Source: an uncultured Faecalibacterium sp. (GTDB lineage: Bacteria > Bacillota > Clostridia > Oscillospirales > Ruminococcaceae). Taken from it: 64,000 bases of DNA. Below are positions 60,139 to 64,000 of the stretch, one piece after another (the stretch's first letter is position 1; every line of letters begins with the position of its first letter). The DNA lies in the NCBI GenBank assembly GCA_900540455.1, contig UQGD01000001.1, forward strand, positions 1 through 64,000. The letters are read 5' to 3'. The notes under the pieces are model-generated. The model saw only the letters and a program-made list of their open reading frames with translations, made no database searches and was not told the DNA's origin. A program made the position numbers and the translations under genes.

Positions 60139-62379
60139 TTACTTCTTGATCTTGATCAGCTGTGCGTTGATGCTCTCCATAAAGCCCTCGGGCATAGAGG
60201 TCATAAAGTCGCCCATCTTCTCCAGGGTCATCATCTTCATCATATCCCACATACCTACGCCGGGGGTCAGATCAAAGTTGGTGGCCAGTTTGACAGCCTT
60301 TGCAACGATGGCAAAAGCCTCCTCATTCTGAGAGATAACCTCCACGTTATCCTTGATGCTGTAATAGCCCTCGGGGAACTCCATGGGGCTATCCAGATCC
60401 ATGCTGCCCATCTGCTTGAACCAGTTGGCCACGCCCTCCTGACGCTCGTTGAACTCCGGCAGGGTGTAGCAAGCGGGCTCGGTCTCCACCTTTTCCAGTG
60501 TGATGGAGTCCTTCACATCGCCAGCCACAGCCAGCAGGATGTTGAAGCCCTCCTCTAGAGCCAGCTCAAACTCGAACACACGGTGAGCCGCCTTGGTCTC
60601 CACCAGGGTACCATTCAGGTACAGCGAGACCTTGTCCTGGTTGGAATAGACCTTGACCTTGGTGGTGTCCCCTGCCCGCTGTGCATAGCGGCGGCCAGCG
60701 ATGTGCACCATGGGCTCGGTGCTCCAATATGCCTGGTAGACATAGAAGCTGTCCTTGCGGGTCTTGCGGTCCATGGTGACCAGGCCCTTATTGTTGCGGC
60801 CGCTCACGCCGCCCTCGTTGCGGGCTGCGCAGCCAAAGTCGAACATATTCCACACATGGGTAGCCCACAGCCAGGGGCGATCCTCAAACACCTGTGCCAT
60901 ATGCTCATGGTACAGGGCCTGATACTCCTCGGTGTAGTCCTTGCACTGGGGGGTGGAGCTATGCCAGTTGATGATACCCTCGCAGCCGTACTCCGACACG
61001 CCCAGGCAGATGTCCGGGTGCTCGGCGTGGAACTTATCCAGCCAGGGGCCGTTGTCCTCGGTCTTGCCGCCGTACCAGCCAAAGTAGTGGTTGTAGCTCT
61101 CCAGGTCGGTGATGCGGTGCATGGGGCCGTTGACCGGAGTGTTGGAGACGTGGGCAATGGTGGTCAGACGGGTGGGGTCCAGCTCCTTGCACAGCTTCTG
61201 CAGATCGTGGTGGCAGTCCACCAGCTTCTGGCTGATGCCGCCGATCAGGATCTCGTTGGAGATGCCCCAGAACATGATGGAGGGGTGGTTGTAGTTCTGC
61301 ACCACCAGCTCGGTGAGCTGGTTGCGGCAGTCCTGATGCGCCTCATCGGCCTGCTTGAACACGCTGATAAACGGGATCTCTGCCCAGACAGCAAAGCCCA
61401 GTCGGTCGCAGGCATCGTAGAAGTCCTGGCTGTGCTGATAGTGTGCCAGACGGATGGTGTTGGCGCCCAGCTCCTTGATGATCAGTGCATCCTCATAGTG
61501 CTCATCGGCAGTCAGAGCGTTGCCCTCATACATCCGGTCCTGATGGCGGGAGACACCGCGCAGCGGGGTAGCCACGCCGTTGATGAAGAAGCCGCCGTCC
61601 GGGGTGACGCTGAAGCTGCGCACACCCACCTCAGCGCTGACCTCGTCATAGGTCTCGTTGTTGCGCTGCAGCCGAGCGGTAACGGTGTACAGGTTGGGGG
61701 TGTCCATGCTCCACAGCTCTGCATCCGGCACATACAGGGTGACGGCAGTGTTGTCGGAGGGACGGACCGCAGAAGCCACCTCCTGGCCGTAGCAGTCCTC
61801 GATGCTGTACAGCACGGTGAACTTATCGGCAGGGTTGGTGACAAAGCTGCGGATCTCAAAGGTAGCGCCGCCGTCCTCGGTGGGTTTCGGGGTGACCATC
61901 AGGCCGGGGCCGCCGTAGTAATCCAGATCAAAGTGGCTGTCCGGCACGCTGATCAGGTTGACGCCGCGGTACAGGCCGCCGTAGAAGGTAAAGTCGGCAG
62001 AAGCGGGATACATCGAGGGGGTGTCCTCATTGCTGACCTCAATGACCAGCTCATTCTCGCCCTCGTGGCACAGATCGGTCACATCGGCGCGGAAGATGGA
62101 GAAGCCGCCCTCATGGGTGGTTGCCACCTGACCGTTGACCTTGACCGTAGCCGCCAGCGCAGCTGCCAGCACTTCCACATAGGTGCGGCCGCCTGCCAGG
62201 GGCTGCTGCGGCTTTGTGAAGGTGCGGGTGTACACGCCGGTGGTCCGCAGATAGGAACCATTGCCGTCCATGCCGTCCACTGCATTCCAGGTGTGGGGCA
62301 GGGTGACCTGCTGTGCCGGGCGCTCCCCCTTGGGGAAGCTCAGGGTCCAGTTCTCGTTCAAGGAAATGATCTCTCGCAT
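60139..62379 (-). CDS. Glycoside hydrolase family 2 enzyme (beta-galactosidase-like)
   Basis: The 746-residue cytoplasmic enzyme has a sugar-binding domain (about 5-160), an Ig-like domain (about 165-270) and a barrel (about 275-570). The acid/base Glu is in FWGISNEILIG and the nucleophile in GVSEYGCEG. The segment GRNNKGLVTMDRKTRKDSFY matches the beta-galactosidase/uncharacterised GH2 branch; the nearby Asn-Lys could also touch an acidic sugar. A C-terminal extension of about 170 residues is present, and the last 100 have no recognised domain. The ATG at 62379 follows AAAAAGGAG. Confidence 0.92.
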   Translation of the reverse strand: MREIISLNENWTLSFPKGERPAQQVTLPHTWNAVDGMDGNGSYLRTTGVYTRTFTKPQQPLAGGRTYVEVLAAALAATVKVNGQVATTHEGGFSIFRADVTDLCHEGENELVIEVSNEDTPSMYPASADFTFYGGLYRGVNLISVPDSHFDLDYYGGPGLMVTPKPTEDGGATFEIRSFVTNPADKFTVLYSIEDCYGQEVASAVRPSDNTAVTLYVPDAELWSMDTPNLYTVTARLQRNNETYDEVSAEVGVRSFSVTPDGGFFINGVATPLRGVSRHQDRMYEGNALTADEHYEDALIIKELGANTIRLAHYQHSQDFYDACDRLGFAVWAEIPFISVFKQADEAHQDCRNQLTELVVQNYNHPSIMFWGISNEILIGGISQKLVDCHHDLQKLCKELDPTRLTTIAHVSNTPVNGPMHRITDLESYNHYFGWYGGKTEDNGPWLDKFHAEHPDICLGVSEYGCEGIINWHSSTPQCKDYTEEYQALYHEHMAQVFEDRPWLWATHVWNMFDFGCAARNEGGVSGRNNKGLVTMDRKTRKDSFYVYQAYWSTEPMVHIAGRRYAQRAGDTTKVKVYSNQDKVSLYLNGTLVETKAAHRVFEFELALEEGFNILLAVAGDVKDSITLEKVETEPACYTLPEFNERQEGVANWFKQMGSMDLDSPMEFPEGYYSIKDNVEVISQNEEAFAIVAKAVKLATNFDLTPGVGMWDMMKMMTLEKMGDFMTSMPEGFMESINAQLIKIKK

Positions 62380-62443
62380 AGATGTACGTCTCCTTTTTGA
62401 TTGAATAAGTCATGCCTGTTTATGGCTGTAGCTTGTTGTACTG

Positions 62444-62494
62444 ATTGTACCACACGGATATGGATTTTCTGTGGTAGTTTTTTTGAAAGATTTC
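62444..62494 (-). promoter_or_regulatory. GH2 gene promoter with weaker A-tract element
   Basis: The -10 box is TACAAT (62444-62449), preceded by TGG. The element from 62471, 21 bp upstream, reads CTTTCAAAAAAACTAC in gene orientation, a diverged form of the uidA/GH3 element. Confidence 0.45.
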
Positions 62495-62596
62495 GTATTA
62501 TTTTGTGTATTCTGTACGCGCGGCAGTCCCTTGTTTTCTTTCATCGCTTCTACGTATTTTTATGCGTCCGCCGGACCTTTCCTTTGCCACCCGCAA

Positions 62597-62636
62597 AAAA
62601 GCCTGCACCGGCCGGGGTGCAGGCTCTTTTTCTATT
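62597..62636 (-). terminator. Rubrerythrin gene terminator
   Basis: GCCTGCACC pairs with GGTGCAGGC and is followed on the minus strand by six Ts. Confidence 0.9.
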
Positions 62637-62641
62637 TGTTC

Positions 62642-63295
62642 TCAGTAATTTTCGCACCGGATCTCAAAATAGCTCTGGGGGTGGGCGCAGGCGGGGCAGA
62701 CCTCCGGAGCCTTCTCCCCTACCACGATATGACCGCAGTTGCGGCACTCCCAGACCTTGACGCCTGCTTTCTCAAACACCTGGCGGGTCTCCACATTGCG
62801 CAGCAGCGCACGGTAACGCTCTTCATGGTGCTTTTCAATAGCTGCCACCAGACGGAATTTCTCAGCCAGCTCGTGGAACCCTTCCTCCTCTGCCGTTTTG
62901 GCAAAGCCATCGTACATATCGGTCCACTCGTAGTTTTCACCATCGGCAGCTGCTGCCAGGTTCTGCGCTGTATCCCCAATGCCGTTCAGCTCTTTGAACC
63001 ACAGCTTTGCGTGCTCTTTCTCATTATCTGCGGTCTTGAGAAACAGCGCTGCGATCTGCTCATAGCCCTCTTTCTTGGCCTTGGAAGCAAAGTAGGTATA
63101 CTTGTTCCGGGCCTGCGACTCCCCAGCAAAGGCAGCTTCCAGGTTCTTTTCGGTCTGTGTGCCCGCATAGGGGTTCTTCTTCTGCTTCACCAGCACCAGC
63201 TTGTCTCCCTTTGCTTTGCACTTGGGGCAGATGGGTTCCAGCCCCTCCTCCACCTCAAACACCAGACCACAGACCAGACACTTGTAGGTTTTCAT
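62642..63295 (-). CDS. rbr: Rubrerythrin with rubredoxin-like domains at both ends
   Basis: The 217-residue cytoplasmic peroxidase has an N-terminal rubredoxin-like domain (about 1-38; CLVCG and CPKC), a ferritin-like diiron four-helix domain (about 45-175; [41 protein letters not shown]) and a C-terminal rubredoxin domain (CRNCG, CPAC). It reduces peroxide in anaerobes. Classical rubrerythrin has only one rubredoxin domain. The ATG at 63295 follows AAAAAGGAGG. It may share electron donors with the FprA flavoprotein. Confidence 0.94.
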   Translation of the reverse strand: MKTYKCLVCGLVFEVEEGLEPICPKCKAKGDKLVLVKQKKNPYAGTQTEKNLEAAFAGESQARNKYTYFASKAKKEGYEQIAALFLKTADNEKEHAKLWFKELNGIGDTAQNLAAAADGENYEWTDMYDGFAKTAEEEGFHELAEKFRLVAAIEKHHEERYRALLRNVETRQVFEKAGVKVWECRNCGHIVVGEKAPEVCPACAHPQSYFEIRCENY

Positions 63296-63452
63296 CGCTT
63301 TATCCTCCTTTTTATCGTTGCAGGGAAGCAATGCCCCCAGCTTTATGCCCTCTCTGCCGGGAACCACGGCCCGTACAGCACGGACTTTTCTTGTGCCAGA
63401 AGGTTTTGCGCTTTTCACGTTCCATCAAGCGATCCATTCCCCATCCACTTTC

Positions 63453-63481
63453 ATTGTACCAACCCTTCGCTGATGGCTCAA
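63453..63481 (-). promoter_or_regulatory. Rubrerythrin promoter
   Basis: On the minus strand there is TTGAGC (63476-63481), a 17-nt spacer and TACAAT (63453-63458), preceded by TGG. The leader is about 150 nt long. No clear operator is visible, and the rest of 63296-63627 shows nothing else I can support. Confidence 0.6.
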
Positions 63482-63627
63482 TAAATCCATACCCGCTGAA
63501 ACATACAACTTTTTTGGCATTTTTTGTGGATCTTCCCGGTGGCCAGCGCAACACAGCATCTTCCCACAAAGAGAGTATGCGCCGCACACCGCCCCCTATG
63601 CACCCGAACACAAGTGGGTTACAAAAA

Positions 63628-63668
63628 CAAAAACGACGCCGATTTGCAACAAATCAGCGTCGTTTTTC
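63628..63668 (-). terminator. tmRNA terminator
   Basis: AACGACGC-N-GATTT pairs with AAATC-N-GCGTCGTT, with a T/A-rich tail on the minus strand, immediately after the tmRNA 3' end. Confidence 0.85.
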
Positions 63669-63669
63669 A

Positions 63670-64000
63670 TGGTGGAGGCGATGGGAGTCGAACCCATGTC
63701 CGAAAGGAGTTCAGCGTAGGTGTCTCCGGGTGCAGGCGATCTACAACATTCCCTCCGCGTCACGCCGGTCGCCAGGCTAACGCATTGGTAGCTTCATGAG
63801 TTCCTGCCGGTCCGCAAAGCTTAGGTCCGTTCAGGTGCTGTGTCTAAAGGACGCCCCGACCCCACACGACACAAGAGTGGGCGGAACGCGCAGCACTCAG
63901 GCTGCGAGCAACTGATAATTATTGTTGTCAGTTCATTGTTTGGAGGTTTTTTTAGCAGGTCCCCCACTGCTACCCGCTGCCCAGGCCTCGCTCCCCCCGT
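63670..64000 (-). ncRNA. ssrA: tmRNA (partial, 5' end outside the window)
   Basis: The minus strand ends in GGGTTCGACTCCCATCGCC followed by TCCACCA, the tRNA-Ala-like T-arm, acceptor and CCA of tmRNA. The tag reading frame is visible upstream: GAC AAC AAT AAT TAT CAG, then TTG CTC GCA GCC and TGA, giving tag DNNNYQLLAA after the charged Ala. An in-frame TGA two codons before GAC limits the resume codon to ACT or GAC. The segment ACGGGGGGAGCGAGG at the edge is close to the 5' end, so about 20-30 nt are missing. It rescues stalled ribosomes with SmpB. Confidence 0.95.

Noticed and set aside
63312..63437. 41-codon basic ORF ([17 protein letters not shown] start) in the rubrerythrin leader
   Set aside because: Weak ribosome site, no recognisable family, and it ends 16 nt before the rubrerythrin start; could be a leader peptide but cannot be supported.
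63765..63790. CTAAC/GTTAG-like pair near the tmRNA (GCTAACGCATTGGTAGC)
   Set aside because: Half-sites are in the opposite order and lie inside the tmRNA structure, so it is not another metal-type operator.
1..64000. CRISPR arrays, insertion sequences, integrases, prophage genes
   Set aside because: No regularly spaced repeats, transposase motifs or phage structural genes were seen on either strand.

Overview
The window looks like a chromosomal segment of a low-to-mid GC gut Clostridium-class Firmicute, most likely Faecalibacterium prausnitzii or a close relative. The evidence is a T-box ahead of pheST, a CIRCE-controlled htpG, consensus TTGACA/TATAAT promoters, a fused FeoA-FeoB, a rubrerythrin plus an FprA-type flavoprotein (anaerobe oxygen defence), and a beta-glucuronidase cluster. 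This assignment is inference; no 16S sequence lies inside the window. No insertion sequence, prophage or CRISPR array was seen.

Layout. 1-480: leftward tandem promoters and leader of what is probably an rRNA operon just outside the window. 483-4334: pheT and pheS behind a T-box. 4403-6878: feoAB. 7026-8769: a drug-efflux-like MFS gene with a long leader holding a 14-codon ORF, bracketed by two identical 35-bp palindromic terminators. 8791-14868: FprA flavoprotein, RmuC, a GNAT, an HD protein, a hydrolase and a C_GCAxxG_C_C protein. 14940-18187: CIRCE-htpG and xpaC. 18188-20134: GntR-regulated ABC-2 transporter. 20437-24071: galK-galT and cutC. 24115-31654: heterodimeric ABC exporter, MATE pump with its AraC regulator, an MFS and a small protein. 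31800-37198: PBP4B-like serine hydrolase, PH-domain protein, NdpA-like protein, FMN alpha-hydroxy-acid oxidase and tRNA-Ser(GGA). 37305-41688: envelope proteins, an amidohydrolase and a sugar nucleotidyltransferase. 41826-45882: a capsule phosphorelay module (phosphatase, LCP protein, Wzz, tyrosine kinase, secreted protein) without glycosyltransferases. 46114-47163: XRE regulator. 47387-51739: iron-linked ABC exporter pair, YgbA_NO and DUF454 genes. 51857-62379: glucuronide/glycoside utilisation cluster (two GH2 enzymes, GH3, GPH transporter, AraC regulator, small membrane proteins). 62642-63295: rubrerythrin. 63670-64000: tmRNA running off the right edge.

How the parts work together. A 16-bp palindrome, GTTAG-N6-CTAAC, occurs four times: at the feoAB promoter, twice ahead of the ABC exporter pair, and ahead of ygbA-DUF454. 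This points to one metal-responsive regulon spread over two distant loci. In the glycoside cluster, the promoters of uidA, the GH3 gene and the GPH transporter share an A-tract direct repeat with a 21-22 bp period, placed 20-21 bp upstream of the -10 box. The GH2 promoter has a weaker version. This fits co-activation by the AraC protein encoded in the cluster. Both are direct sequence observations with inferred function.
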